Below, piece after piece: positions 7,269 through 15,331 of a stretch of 64,000 nt of DNA. The position numbers and the translations under genes were made by a program. The DNA comes from WHSW01 sp033856255 (GTDB lineage Bacteria; Actinomycetota; Thermoleophilia; Solirubrobacterales; 70-9): the NCBI GenBank assembly GCA_033856255.1, contig JAWVFH010000037.1:19921-83920 (forward strand). The letters run 5' to 3'. The notes under the pieces were generated by a model, which saw nothing but the letters and a program-made list of their open reading frames with translations, did not search any database and had not been told where the DNA came from. Position 1 is the stretch's first letter, and the number at the start of each line of letters is the position of its first letter.

Positions 7269-8732
7269 CTACTCGATCAAACCTAAGCGCAACGCCTTAG
7301 CCACCGCCCCCCCGCGGTCAGAGACCGCGAGCTTTTCGTAGATATGGGAGAAGTGCGTCTTCACCGTCGCCCGGGTGATGAAGAGCTCCGTAGCGATTTG
7401 AGGTCCCGCTAGTCCCCGTGCCGCAAGCTGGAGAACCTCGAGTTGTCGTGGGGTGAGGCTCGTTGGCGTCAGCTGGCCGCGGTGACGGTCGAGAAACTGC
7501 CCGATCTCGCGCCCGAACTCGGCCAGGGTCTGGGTCAGGTGAGCCGTCGGCAGTCGCGCCTCGTGAGTGTGGAACTCGCACACCGCGACCACCTCTTCGC
7601 CGCACGTCGCCGGAAAAGCCACGGCGCCGCGGATCTCGGCGAGATCAGCAACCGACCGCCTGCGAAAGCTCGGATCCTCGCTCGGATTGACAAGCACAAT
7701 CGGACCTTCGGCCGCCCAGGCGCGGCCGACCAGGCCCAGGCCTCGCGAAAAGCGAAGCTCCCTGCTGGCCGCCTCGAATTGCTCGATCCGATAATTCGTT
7801 CCAGGCCAGAAGACGCGGCAGGCCAGCGCGTCGCCATCGACGAGCCAGATCGCACCGGACCCAAACTCCATCGCCGTGCCGAGGCCGCTGAGCAGCGCCA
7901 GCGCTCCCTCGTCGAATGTACGCCAGGCCCCAAACGCCTCCGCCACGGCACAGTGGGCGAGGATCTCGCGCTCGGCGAGGTGGCGCGCGGTGACGTCCTG
8001 CAGCGTCCCGATGATCCGAAACGGCCGGCCACCGTCCCATTCGAGCACCGACGCGCCTTGACGCACGTACATCAGGTGTCCGTCCGGCCTCACGATCCGA
8101 TACTCGATCGACAGGGCGCCCGTGTGGCGGGTCTGCTCGAGCGCCTGGTCGACCCGCTCGCGATCTTCGGGATGGCGCAGTTCCGCGGTCAGCGTGAGCC
8201 TTGGGGCGAACGTCGGGTCGAGCCCCACCAGGGCGTACGCATTCTCGGAGAGGATGAGTTCGTCGGTCTTGGTGTTCCAGGTCCAGCTCCCGACGTCGGT
8301 CATTCTCTCGGCGGCGCGCACGCCCACCTTTCGAGTCCGCTCCGCCTCGGCCGCCCGCGTGCCGCTCAGATCTCGAATCCAAGCCGTGAAACAAACCGGG
8401 TCGCGCCCGCTTTGAGTCACCGTCATCTCTACCGGGATCTCGATCCCGTCTGCTCGCAGGGCCGGCATCCGGACCGGGGTGTCCAGAATTCTCGGCGGCT
8501 TCCCGGCCACGACCCGCGCAAGCGCGGAGCGCTGGGCGTCGCGTTGGTCGGGCGGGACCACGAGCTCGGCGAGTTCGCGTCCAAGGGCGTCGCCGCGGGC
8601 ATATCCGAACGTCATCTCGGCGGCGCGGTTGAACTGCACGACCGTGCCTACAGAATCGATCGTGATCACCGCATCCGGGGCGGCGTCGAGCAGCGATTCG
8701 GCGGAGGGCGGGTCGGTGTGTGAGGGCGGCAA
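7269..8732 (-). CDS. PAS-PAS-GAF-LuxR family transcriptional regulator
   Basis: A 487-residue protein started at TTG 8732, which has an AAGGA Shine-Dalgarno about 11 bases upstream. Two PAS domains (residues ~10-125, AAPDAVITIDSVGTVVQFN; ~135-255, VGSWTWNTKTDELILSENA ending GTLQDVTARH) precede a GAF-like region (~265-410) and a C-terminal LuxR HTH (~425-487, LTPRQLEVLQLAARG, ATVKTHFSHIYEKL). The core resembles the convergent neighbour at 5981 with an extra PAS added. Its promoter region is shared with the divergent tetR gene, and the first TetR-type palindrome lies 26 bp upstream of its start, so repression by that TetR protein is likely but inferred. Confidence 0.85.
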   Translation of the reverse strand: MPPSHTDPPSAESLLDAAPDAVITIDSVGTVVQFNRAAEMTFGYARGDALGRELAELVVPPDQRDAQRSALARVVAGKPPRILDTPVRMPALRADGIEIPVEMTVTQSGRDPVCFTAWIRDLSGTRAAEAERTRKVGVRAAERMTDVGSWTWNTKTDELILSENAYALVGLDPTFAPRLTLTAELRHPEDRERVDQALEQTRHTGALSIEYRIVRPDGHLMYVRQGASVLEWDGGRPFRIIGTLQDVTARHLAEREILAHCAVAEAFGAWRTFDEGALALLSGLGTAMEFGSGAIWLVDGDALACRVFWPGTNYRIEQFEAASRELRFSRGLGLVGRAWAAEGPIVLVNPSEDPSFRRRSVADLAEIRGAVAFPATCGEEVVAVCEFHTHEARLPTAHLTQTLAEFGREIGQFLDRHRGQLTPTSLTPRQLEVLQLAARGLAGPQIATELFITRATVKTHFSHIYEKLAVSDRGGAVAKALRLGLIE

Positions 8733-8758
8733 TTCGGGAAGATTCCTTCAAAGTGGGT

Positions 8759-8808
8759 ACAGACTGGTCTGTCCAGGCAGGTGTAGTGGAAGATACAGAC
8801 TGGTCTGT
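8759..8808. promoter_or_regulatory. Two identical TetR-type palindromic operators
   Basis: The perfect palindrome ACAGACTGGTCTGT (6-bp arms, TG centre) occurs at 8759-8772 and again at 8795-8808, 36 bp centre to centre. The second extends to an 18-bp dyad with flanking AT/AT. A degenerate half-site (GCAGAC) follows near 8815. Perfect dyads between a tetR gene and its divergent neighbour are typical TetR operators and imply autoregulation plus control of the PAS-LuxR gene. A possible -10 (TATAAC, 8808-8813) overlaps the second site. Confidence 0.75.
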
Positions 8809-8844
8809 ATAACTGCAGACCGGTTCGAGAAGGGGAGCGAAGAG

Positions 8845-9465
8845 ATGGCTGAATCAGTTGGACCCGAGGCCGGCGGCCGGGTCGCCGGCGACGACGGACC
8901 CCGCGAACGCATCCTCGGCACCGCCTACGACCTGTTCGCGCACCACGGATTGAGCGCGATCGGGATCGACAGGATCGTCGCCGAGGCGGGGGTGGCGAAG
9001 ATGACGCTCTATCGCCACTTTCGTTCAAAGGACGATCTTGCGGCCGCGGTGCTCGAGCGGCGAACCGAGCTCTGGACCAGAGACTGGCTTCACCGTGAGC
9101 TGGAACGTCGCGGCGGCACGGCCCAGAGCCGGCTGCTCGCGATCTTCGAGCTCTTCGACGACTGGTTTCACCTCGAGGCGTACTCGGGGTGCATGTTCAC
9201 CAATTGCCTGATCGAGAGCCACGACCGTGCGGGCACGATCGGCTCCTCATGCGTCGGCGGACTGGCGGAGATCCGCTCGCTCATCGAAGCTCTGGCCGAA
9301 GAGGCCGGAGTTGGCGACCCGGCCGCGTTCGCGCAACGGTGGCAGGTTCTCATGTTGGGTGCGATCGTTGTCGCGTCCACGGGCGAGGTCGACGCCGCTC
9401 GTGGTACGCGCGACACCGCGGCGCTCCTGCTCGCAAGCGAGAGGGTTGACCCAGAGGCCAAGTAG
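8845..9465 (+). CDS. TetR/AcrR family transcriptional repressor
   Basis: A 206-residue protein. ATG 8845 is chosen over longer upstream starts because GGGGAG lies at proper spacing and the upstream frame crosses the operators. Residues ~25-70 are the TetR HTH (RERILGTAYDLFAHHGLSAIGIDRIV, split by the turn before AKMTLYRHFRSKDDL). The C-terminal part contains the YSGCMFTNCLIE segment seen in a TetR subfamily that controls efflux or redox genes. Two operators lie upstream, indicating autoregulation. The divergent PAS-LuxR gene is the probable second target; no transporter is adjacent. Ligand unknown. Confidence 0.93.
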   Translation: MAESVGPEAGGRVAGDDGPRERILGTAYDLFAHHGLSAIGIDRIVAEAGVAKMTLYRHFRSKDDLAAAVLERRTELWTRDWLHRELERRGGTAQSRLLAIFELFDDWFHLEAYSGCMFTNCLIESHDRAGTIGSSCVGGLAEIRSLIEALAEEAGVGDPAAFAQRWQVLMLGAIVVASTGEVDAARGTRDTAALLLASERVDPEAK

Positions 9466-9524
9466 CGCTCTGGCGGTTACCTCACGACTGGGAACCCGAA
9501 CGCGCTACCAGCCTGCGGGCTCGA

Positions 9525-9597
9525 TGGGCCGGGGAGGGATCGAACCTCCGCCCTACGGATTATGAGTCCGCTGCTCTACCAACTGAGCTACCGGCCC
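9525..9597 (-). tRNA. tRNA-Met (anticodon CAT)
   Basis: A full cloverleaf on the minus strand: acceptor GGGCCGG pairs with CCGGCCC, the D-arm reads AGCTCAGTTGGTAGAGC, and the anticodon stem CGGAC/.TCCG flanks loop CTCATAA with anticodon CAT (9562-9564). The T-arm reads GGAGGTTCGATCCCTCC. No CCA is encoded. CAT could also mean a lysidine-modified tRNA-Ile2; elongator Met is preferred but not proven. The 3' half is repeated at 4050-4079. Confidence 0.93.
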
Positions 9598-9691
9598 GGG
9601 GCTCGAAGCCTAAGGCGGGCCGGTGACGCATTCGGGCCACTCCAGCGGGTAGGGGGCGATCGACCGATTACTCCCGAGGAAAGGAATCCCC

Positions 9692-9796
9692 TTGCTCGCC
9701 GCACTCGCTCCCGCGCTCCCCGTCGCGACCACGATCGTCCTGCCGGGCATCATCGTCATCATCCTCGTCGTCCTGCTCCTGCTCTGGATCTTCTGA
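9692..9796 (+). CDS. Small hydrophobic membrane protein (34 aa)
   Basis: TTG 9692 is preceded by an excellent GAGGAAAGGA Shine-Dalgarno with about 6 bases of spacing. The 34-residue product begins MLAALAPALPVATT and continues as one uninterrupted hydrophobic helix (IVLPGIIVIILVVLLLLWIF) to the C-terminus. It is predicted to be a single-span membrane miniprotein. No family was recognised. The ribosome-binding site and wholly hydrophobic composition are the support. The next gene starts 70 bp downstream. Confidence 0.5.
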   Translation: MLAALAPALPVATTIVLPGIIVIILVVLLLLWIF

Positions 9797-9866
9797 GCCG
9801 GAGCATCCGCCCGCGGGCGGTCTGGTATTGATCGGCGCGTTGCCAACGATTCGGAAGGGAGCGCCG

Positions 9867-10067
9867 ATGACCACCCTGATCGCCTTCTCGGGCACCCCCG
9901 GGGATTGCATCTACGTCGAGGAGGACCTCGAAACCGTCAAGAACGGGCTCGCGCGAGGGGCGTCGGGCTTCTCGCAGCTGACCCAGGTCCCGACCCAGAG
10001 CGACGCCTTCGACAAGGGCACGACCCTGATCAACGCCGAGCGGATCGCGTTCATCCGGGCGTCGTAA
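9867..10067 (+). CDS. Conserved-looking small hypothetical protein (66 aa)
   Basis: ATG 9867 is chosen because GGAAGGGAGC lies just upstream; an upstream TTG (9828) lacks this. The 66-residue product has no signal or membrane segment. It reads as alternating strands and helices (TTLIAFSGTPGDCIYVEEDLE, ending INAERIAFIRAS), similar in feel to short DNA- or ligand-binding SH3-like folds, but no family was recognised. Its last 17 bases overlap the end of the convergent GMC oxidoreductase gene. Confidence 0.65.
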   Translation: MTTLIAFSGTPGDCIYVEEDLETVKNGLARGASGFSQLTQVPTQSDAFDKGTTLINAERIAFIRAS

Positions 10068-11649
10068 GCGGCGTCCGGCCGCGGATCAGGTCGGCGGCGC
10101 GCTCGGCGACCATGATCGTCGGCGCGTTCGTGTTGCCGCCCGGGATCACGGGGAAGATCGAGGCGTCCACGACCCGGAGCGCGTCGATCCCGTGCACCCG
10201 CAGCTGCGAGTCGACGACCGCGTCGTCGCGGTCGTCGCTCATCCGGCAGGTGCCGGCCGGGTGGTAGATCAGCTCCATCCGCTCCCGCAGGGCGGCGTCG
10301 AGCTGCTCGGGCGTCTCGGCGTCGGGTCCCGGCTTCAGCTCGCGGACGACGAGCTCGGCCAGCGGTGACTTCGAGGCGATCTCGCGCGCCATCTGCATCC
10401 CAGCGACCATCGACGCGACGTCCTCGGGCTCGGAGAGCGAGTTGGTGATCATCCGCGGCTTGGCGAGCGGATCGGCGGAGCTCAGCCAGACCCGGCCGCG
10501 AGCCTTCGGGCTGACCAACACCGGCGCGATCGTCATCGCGTCCCCGTCGAACTCCTCCTCCCCATGCTTTTCGAAGTACAGCGCCCCCATGTGGAACTGG
10601 ATGTCGGCGGCCGGCAGGCCGGCGCGGGTGCGGACGAAGGCGACGACCTCGGCGGCTGTCGAGGTCAGGGGACCCGATTTGCGCAGCAGCCACTCGAGCA
10701 GGTACTTCGGCTTCTCGGCCTCGTAGAGGGTCGGGCCCTCCGAGAGCTCGAAGAGCATCGTCAGATACGGATGGTCCTGGAGGTTGCGGCCGACGCCGGG
10801 CAGCTCGTGACGCGCCTCGACGCCCGCGGCGCGCAGCTCATCGGGGCGGCCGACCCCGGAGAGCATGAGGATCTGGGGGGAGCCGATCGCCCCGGCGCAC
10901 AGGATCACCTCGGCCCCGGCCCGCGCGGTTGTCTCCGAGCCGCGGCCGCGCCGGTAGCGGACGCCGGTCGCGCGAGTGCCGTCGAGCTCGAGCCCGAGCA
11001 CGGTGGCGCCGGTGACCACCTCGAGGTTCTCGCGCTTCAGCACCGGGCGCAGGAAGGCGTCGGCGGCGCTCCAGCGGCGGCCGTCCTTCTGGAACACCTG
11101 GAACATCGAGACCCCGTCCTGCTCGGGCCCGTTGTAGTCGGCGATCCGCGGAATCCCGGTCGCGGCGCTGGCGGCGATCAGGCGCTCGTCCAGGGGCCGG
11201 GGCGAGCGCTGCTCGGAGATCGTCATCTCGCCGCCGGCGCCGTGGAACTCGGAGGCCCCGCGGGCGTTGTCCTCCGAGCGCAGGAAGTATGGGAAGACAT
11301 CGCCCCAGCCCCAGCCCGGCGCTCCCTGATCGCGCCAGAGGTCGTAGTCGAGCGGGCGTCCGCGGACGTAGAGCATCGCGTTCATCGAGCTCGAGCCGCC
11401 CAGGGACTTGCCGCGAGGGATGAACAGCGAGCGGCCGGCGACCGCGGGCTCGGGCTCGGTCCAGTAGTCCCAGTCGAGCTTGGTGTGGAACTGCTTCGCG
11501 AACGCCGCGGGGATCTTGATGTTGAGGCTGCGGTCGCGGCCGCCGGCCTCGATCAGCAACACGCGGGTCCCGGGATCCTCGCTCAGCCTGTTGGCGAGCA
11601 CGCAGCCGGCCGAACCGGCTCCGACGATCACGTAGTCGGGATTCGCCAT
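10051..11649 (-). CDS. GMC family FAD-dependent oxidoreductase (choline dehydrogenase-like)
   Basis: A 532-residue flavoenzyme of typical GMC length. The N-terminus has the Rossmann FAD motif (VIVGAGSAGCVLANRL, residues ~6-21). A GMC signature (RGKSLGGSSSMNAMLYVRG) follows near residues 80-98, then the second signature (GAIGSPQILMLSGVG, ~250-264). The C-terminal active-site region (YHPAGTCRM with the catalytic His, then VIPGGNTNAPTIMVAERAADLI) is complete. It oxidises an alcohol to an aldehyde or ketone; the substrate cannot be told from sequence. No betaine aldehyde dehydrogenase is adjacent, so choline is not specifically supported. Confidence 0.95.
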   Translation of the reverse strand: MANPDYVIVGAGSAGCVLANRLSEDPGTRVLLIEAGGRDRSLNIKIPAAFAKQFHTKLDWDYWTEPEPAVAGRSLFIPRGKSLGGSSSMNAMLYVRGRPLDYDLWRDQGAPGWGWGDVFPYFLRSEDNARGASEFHGAGGEMTISEQRSPRPLDERLIAASAATGIPRIADYNGPEQDGVSMFQVFQKDGRRWSAADAFLRPVLKRENLEVVTGATVLGLELDGTRATGVRYRRGRGSETTARAGAEVILCAGAIGSPQILMLSGVGRPDELRAAGVEARHELPGVGRNLQDHPYLTMLFELSEGPTLYEAEKPKYLLEWLLRKSGPLTSTAAEVVAFVRTRAGLPAADIQFHMGALYFEKHGEEEFDGDAMTIAPVLVSPKARGRVWLSSADPLAKPRMITNSLSEPEDVASMVAGMQMAREIASKSPLAELVVRELKPGPDAETPEQLDAALRERMELIYHPAGTCRMSDDRDDAVVDSQLRVHGIDALRVVDASIFPVIPGGNTNAPTIMVAERAADLIRGRTPLTTPG

Positions 11650-11672
11650 CGGCGGATCCTATGGCGCCGGCG

Positions 11673-12671
11673 TTACTTCGCCCGGTCGACCGCCTGCTCG
11701 AGCTCGTCGACGCTGAGGGCGCCCTCGATCCTGCTCGAGATCGTGCCGTCCGAGTTGAGCACGAAGGTCCACGGCTCCGTGCGCAGGTGGAAGGCGTTGA
11801 CCTGCGGGCGCAGGCCCTTGTTCGGGTCGTTCTGGTTGTAGATCTCCATGTGGATGAAGGCGGCGCCGCCGTTGTGGTCGCGCTTCACCTGGTCGGCGAC
11901 GTCCACGACCGGTCCGCAGACCCGGCTCTGACAGAGCGCCGGGGTCGCGAACATGAGCACGACCGGCTTCTTGCCGACCACGTCGGCGAAGTCGACGTCG
12001 TGCATGTCGTCGGGCGGGATCCGGGTGTCGATCTGGGTCACGTCGGCAACGTCGTCCACGGTCGGGGTGTGGATCACCGGCGCCTTCTCCCCGACCTCGG
12101 GGATCACGTCCTCCGACGGCGTGCTGACGACGATGCTCGGCATCCTGACCGCATTGGTGGCGCCGTCGCGCTTGACCACGGCGACCATCCGCCACTCGCC
12201 GGGCTTGTCGAGCTGCAGGTCGGTGACGTAGACGGCCTTCGCGGCGTCGGGATCGTTGGCCGTCGTCTGGGCCGTGAAGGCGGGGTCCGTCTCGAGGCTC
12301 TCGAGCCGGGCCGGGAACGGGCCCTCCGCCTTGCCGGTCGGGCCGTGCGCGATGTAGATCGCGACCTTGGCGTCGGTGAGCTGCGTGCGGTCGACGGTGA
12401 ACACCCCGAAGCCGAACCGGTTGCGCCCCTGGACGAAGACGCTGGTTGTCGGGGCGACGACGATGTTGTCGCTTGGCTCGGACTGCGAAAGCAGATCCTC
12501 GAGCGTGCCGCCGCCGGCGGCCGGGAACTCGGACGCAGCCGGCGCCGCGGCGGTCGAGCCGTCGGTCGCGGGGTCGCCGCTGCTGCCGCAGCCGGCGGCG
12601 ACCAGGGCGATGAGCGCGATCAGCGGCGATACGGCCGCGGTGCGGAATCTGGACGGGCGCACCGGCGGCAT
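11673..12671 (-). CDS. Lipoprotein with C-terminal thioredoxin-like domain
   Basis: A 332-residue protein with a lipobox (ALVAAGC, Cys at residue 28) followed by an Ala/Ser-rich linker. The middle region (~60-180) looks like an immunoglobulin-like beta domain. The C-terminal ~130 residues have a thioredoxin-like pattern: KKPVVLMFATPALCQSRVCG with two Cys separated by four residues rather than CxxC, then a cis-Pro-like TEPWTFVLNSDG. It is predicted to act on the outer face of the membrane, perhaps as a redox or SCO-like metal-handling protein. The C-x4-C spacing argues against a classical disulfide reductase. Confidence 0.75.
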   Translation of the reverse strand: MPPVRPSRFRTAAVSPLIALIALVAAGCGSSGDPATDGSTAAAPAASEFPAAGGGTLEDLLSQSEPSDNIVVAPTTSVFVQGRNRFGFGVFTVDRTQLTDAKVAIYIAHGPTGKAEGPFPARLESLETDPAFTAQTTANDPDAAKAVYVTDLQLDKPGEWRMVAVVKRDGATNAVRMPSIVVSTPSEDVIPEVGEKAPVIHTPTVDDVADVTQIDTRIPPDDMHDVDFADVVGKKPVVLMFATPALCQSRVCGPVVDVADQVKRDHNGGAAFIHMEIYNQNDPNKGLRPQVNAFHLRTEPWTFVLNSDGTISSRIEGALSVDELEQAVDRAK

Positions 12672-12781
12672 AGTAGGGAGATGGGCTAATCGCGGGCTAA
12701 GCGGTGCCCGGCCGCCGAGGCGCCTGGTTTAAGGTGCGCCGCCGGGCTCGGCGACGGGCGACAAAGACGGAAGGAGAAACG

Positions 12782-13504
12782 GTGGCGGAACGGGCGGCGC
12801 TGGTCACGGGCGGGTCGAGCGGGATCGGGCTGGCGATCGCGCGGGCGCTGGGTGAGGACGGCTACGGGGTGACGGTGTCGGCGCGCCGGCCCGAGAAGCT
12901 CGAGGCCGCCGCGGAAGGCCTGCGCTCCGAGGGCCTCGATGTGCTCTCGGTGCCGGCCATGATGGGCGAGGAGGAACAGATCGTCGCGCTCGTCGACGCG
13001 CACAAGGAGCGCTTCGGGCGCCTCGACGTGCTCGTCAACAACGCCGGGGTCGGGATCGGCGAGGCGATGGACGAGATCACCGCGAAGAAGCTCGACATCC
13101 AGCTCAGCACCAACCTGCGCGGGCTCATCCTGTGCACGCGCGAGGCGCTGCCGATGCTGAAGGAGGCGGGCGCCGAGCACGGCAAGGCGCTGATCGTCAA
13201 CACCGCTTCGATCGCCGGCAAGCGGGGCACGGGCTGGCTGTCGGTCTACTCGGCGACGAAGGGCGCGGTCGTCAGCTTCAGCCAGGCGACCCAGCAGGAG
13301 CACCAGGACGACGGCATTCAGGTGACGGCGTTCTGCCCGGCGTTCGTGGACACGCCGATGACCGAGTTCGTCAAGGGTCAGGTGGCGGCCGAGGACATGA
13401 TCCGTCCCGAGGACCTTGCGGAGGCGGTGCGCTTCCTGCTCAAGACGTCTCCGGCATGTCTGGTGCCGGAGATCATGTTCGTACGGCCCGGCGACGCGAT
13501 TTAG
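12782..13504 (+). CDS. Short-chain dehydrogenase/reductase (SDR)
   Basis: A 240-residue classical SDR. GTG 12782 has AAGGAG about 6 bases upstream; the longer frame adds an Arg-rich stretch without a start signal. It shows the NAD(P) glycine motif TGGSSGIG (residues 9-16), the NNAG motif (~83-86), a catalytic Ser in NTASIAG and the YSATK active site. An Arg pair after the second strand (ARRPEK) suggests NADP(H) preference. Substrate unknown. The stop overlaps that of the convergent 13501-14013 gene by 4 bp. Confidence 0.93.
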   Translation: MAERAALVTGGSSGIGLAIARALGEDGYGVTVSARRPEKLEAAAEGLRSEGLDVLSVPAMMGEEEQIVALVDAHKERFGRLDVLVNNAGVGIGEAMDEITAKKLDIQLSTNLRGLILCTREALPMLKEAGAEHGKALIVNTASIAGKRGTGWLSVYSATKGAVVSFSQATQQEHQDDGIQVTAFCPAFVDTPMTEFVKGQVAAEDMIRPEDLAEAVRFLLKTSPACLVPEIMFVRPGDAI

Positions 13505-14013
13505 GAGCTCGGCGAGAGGTCCGAGAGCTCGCGCTCGGTCGCCGCGAGCACGTCCGTCTGCGGCGCCCGCCGGCGGACGCGGATCGGCGCGTCGGCCGGC
13601 TCGGGCGGCGCAATCACGGTTGTGGGCTCGACGTGGCCGGCGCGCTGGCGGCGCTCGGCGCGGATCTGGGCGGCGAGCTCGGTGATCGAAACGTGGTCGA
13701 GCGAGGTGTCGAGGTCGAGGCTGCGTTCGAGCAGGGAGCGCAGCTTGGCGACCTCGCGCCGGGTGGCGCGCCGAGGGCGGCGCGGGTTCGTGTACTCGTC
13801 CCAGGCGCGGGCGAAGGTGGCGACGTCGGTGCGGCCGCCGTTGCGGTGGGCGGCGAGCATCGGGCAGATGCCGCCCGAAGCGCTGTCGACGTAGGCGCCG
13901 ACGATGATCCGGTTGGCCGCGATCCCGCGCAGCATCGCCTCCTTGGTGTGGTTCGGGAGGCGCTCGACGGCGACTCGTAGCCGGCGCGCGGGGTCACGGG
14001 ATGTGTGGCGCAT
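13501..14013 (-). CDS. Hypothetical protein, possibly lineage-restricted
   Basis: A 170-residue basic protein starting at ATG 14013; the far longer frame upstream is antisense to the glycosyltransferase and rejected. Residues ~20-100 are the recognisable core (EAMLRGIAANRIIVGAYVDSASGGICPMLAAHRNGG split over the strand turn, then FARAWDEYT). A helical, Arg-rich region near 80-130 may bind nucleic acid, and the tail is low-complexity. There is no signal peptide or membrane segment. No family was recognised. Confidence 0.7.
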   Translation of the reverse strand: MRHTSRDPARRLRVAVERLPNHTKEAMLRGIAANRIIVGAYVDSASGGICPMLAAHRNGGRTDVATFARAWDEYTNPRRPRRATRREVAKLRSLLERSLDLDTSLDHVSITELAAQIRAERRQRAGHVEPTTVIAPPEPADAPIRVRRRAPQTDVLAATERELSDLSPSS

Positions 14014-14106
14014 AGGAACAATGGTGCGCGACGTGCAGGCGCTGGTCAAATTGCCCGAGCGGACCGGAAACGGATCTTGCAGCGCCGCCACGGCGCGCGA
14101 GGCCGG

Positions 14107-15300
14107 ATGAGCGGCGGGCGCTTCCTGGTCGCGGCCTTCGGCGACCCCGGCCATGCCTACCCCGCGATCGCGCTGGCGCGGGCGCTGGCGGGGCGCGGCA
14201 ACGAGGTCGTGGTCGAGACGTGGGAGCACTGGCGCGAGGCGGTCGAGGGCGCCGGCCTGGCGTTCACGGCGGCGCAGGAGTACAAGACCTTCCCCCCTCC
14301 CCCACCCGACTCCGAGGATGGGCCGTCGGCGGCCGACGCTGCTCTGGCGCTGTTGCCGCTCATGGAGGAGGAGAGGTTCGACGTCGTCGTCAGCGACATC
14401 CTGACCCTGGCTCCGGCGCTGGCGGCGGAGCGGGCGGGCCTGCGCCGGGCGACGCTGGTCCCGCACGTGTATCCCGTCCACGAGGAGGGATTGCCGTTCT
14501 TCGCGTTCGGCGCGCTGCCGGCGCGGACGCCCGTCGGGCGGGCGCTGTGGCGCGGCGCGCTGCCGATCCTGGTCGGCGGGTTGAAGCGGGGGCGCGAGGA
14601 GTACAACGAGTCGCGGGCGGTGGTCGGGCTGGCGCCGACCGAGCGCCTGCACGGCGGGATCTCCGAGCAGCTGGCGCTGGTGGCGACGTTTCCGCAGCTC
14701 GAGTACCCGCGGCGGTGGCCGGCGCACGTCCACGTGACGGGACCGATGGGCTTCGAGACCGCCTATCCGGATGTCGAGCTGCCCGAGGGCGACGGGCCGC
14801 TGGTGGTCGTGGCGCCGTCGACGGCGCAGGACCCGGAGTGCCGGTTGGTGCGGACGGCCCTGGAGGCGCTCGCCGACGAGCCGGTGCGCGTGCTGGCGAC
14901 GACCAACCGTCACCGGCCCGCCGAGCCGCTGCCGCCGGCGCCCGCCAACGCGGTGCTGGTCGAGTGGCTCAGCTACAGCCAGGCGATGGGCGCCGCCGAC
15001 CTGGTGATCTGCCACGGAGGCCACGGAACGGTGGCGCGGGCGCTGGGTGCCGGCGCGCCGGTGCTCTGCTGCCCGGCGGTGGGCGACATGGCCGAGAACG
15101 GGGCACGGGTCGCCTGGTCGGGCGCGGGGCTGATGCTGCCCTGGCGGCTGGTCGGCGCCGGGTCGCTGCGGCTCGCGGTGCGCAAGGCGCTCGGGGAGCC
15201 GGACCTCGCGGCCCGGGCGGGCGAAATCGCGGCCTGGGCGGCGGCCAACGACGGTGCGGATCGCGGGGCCGAGCTGGTCGAGCAACTCGCGCTAACTTGA
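14107..15300 (+). CDS. GT-B fold glycosyltransferase (UGT/MGT-like)
   Basis: A 397-residue enzyme beginning at ATG 14107 (MSGGRFLVAAFGDPGHAYP, the typical GT1 N-terminal 'GHxxP' loop). The C-terminal domain contains VEWLSYSQAMGAADLVICHGGHGTVARALGAG split by the strand turn, matching the donor-binding HGGxGT motif of MGT/UGT glycosyltransferases that act on lipids, macrolides or sterols. It is cytosolic or peripherally membrane-bound. A terminator-like hairpin and tRNA-Asn follow. Donor and acceptor are not predictable. Confidence 0.88.
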   Translation: MSGGRFLVAAFGDPGHAYPAIALARALAGRGNEVVVETWEHWREAVEGAGLAFTAAQEYKTFPPPPPDSEDGPSAADAALALLPLMEEERFDVVVSDILTLAPALAAERAGLRRATLVPHVYPVHEEGLPFFAFGALPARTPVGRALWRGALPILVGGLKRGREEYNESRAVVGLAPTERLHGGISEQLALVATFPQLEYPRRWPAHVHVTGPMGFETAYPDVELPEGDGPLVVVAPSTAQDPECRLVRTALEALADEPVRVLATTNRHRPAEPLPPAPANAVLVEWLSYSQAMGAADLVICHGGHGTVARALGAGAPVLCCPAVGDMAENGARVAWSGAGLMLPWRLVGAGSLRLAVRKALGEPDLAARAGEIAAWAAANDGADRGAELVEQLALT

Positions 15301-15302
15301 CA

Positions 15303-15327
15303 CAAAAGCCCGTATTTGCGGGCCTTT
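15303..15327. terminator. Hairpin terminator between glycosyltransferase gene and tRNA-Asn
   Basis: AAAGCCCG and CGGGCcTTT form an 8-bp stem (one bulged C) around TATTTG immediately after the glycosyltransferase stop. A/T tracts on both sides make it usable in either direction, so it may also end the leftward tRNA-Asn transcript. Confidence 0.6.
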
Positions 15328-15331
15328 AGAA

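Larger units (their letters stand above)
4050..9556. mobile_element. Putative tRNA-Met-integrated element remnant without integrase
   Basis: The block lies between the intact tRNA-Met 3' half (9527-9556) and the 30-bp direct copy at 4050-4079, with the geometry expected of attL/attR: the tRNA points into the block and the fragment marks the far end. It holds a DUF4333 lipoprotein, a collagen-like protein, two PAS-GAF-LuxR regulators and a TetR repressor. No integrase, excisionase or replication gene is visible, so it would be a decayed or in-trans-mobilised element. A local duplication of the tRNA 3' end is the alternative. Confidence 0.5.

Noticed and set aside
9525..9597. tRNA-Ile2 (lysidine) instead of tRNA-Met
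   Set aside because: CAT anticodon alone cannot decide; the body looks like elongator Met, so Met is kept with the caveat stated.
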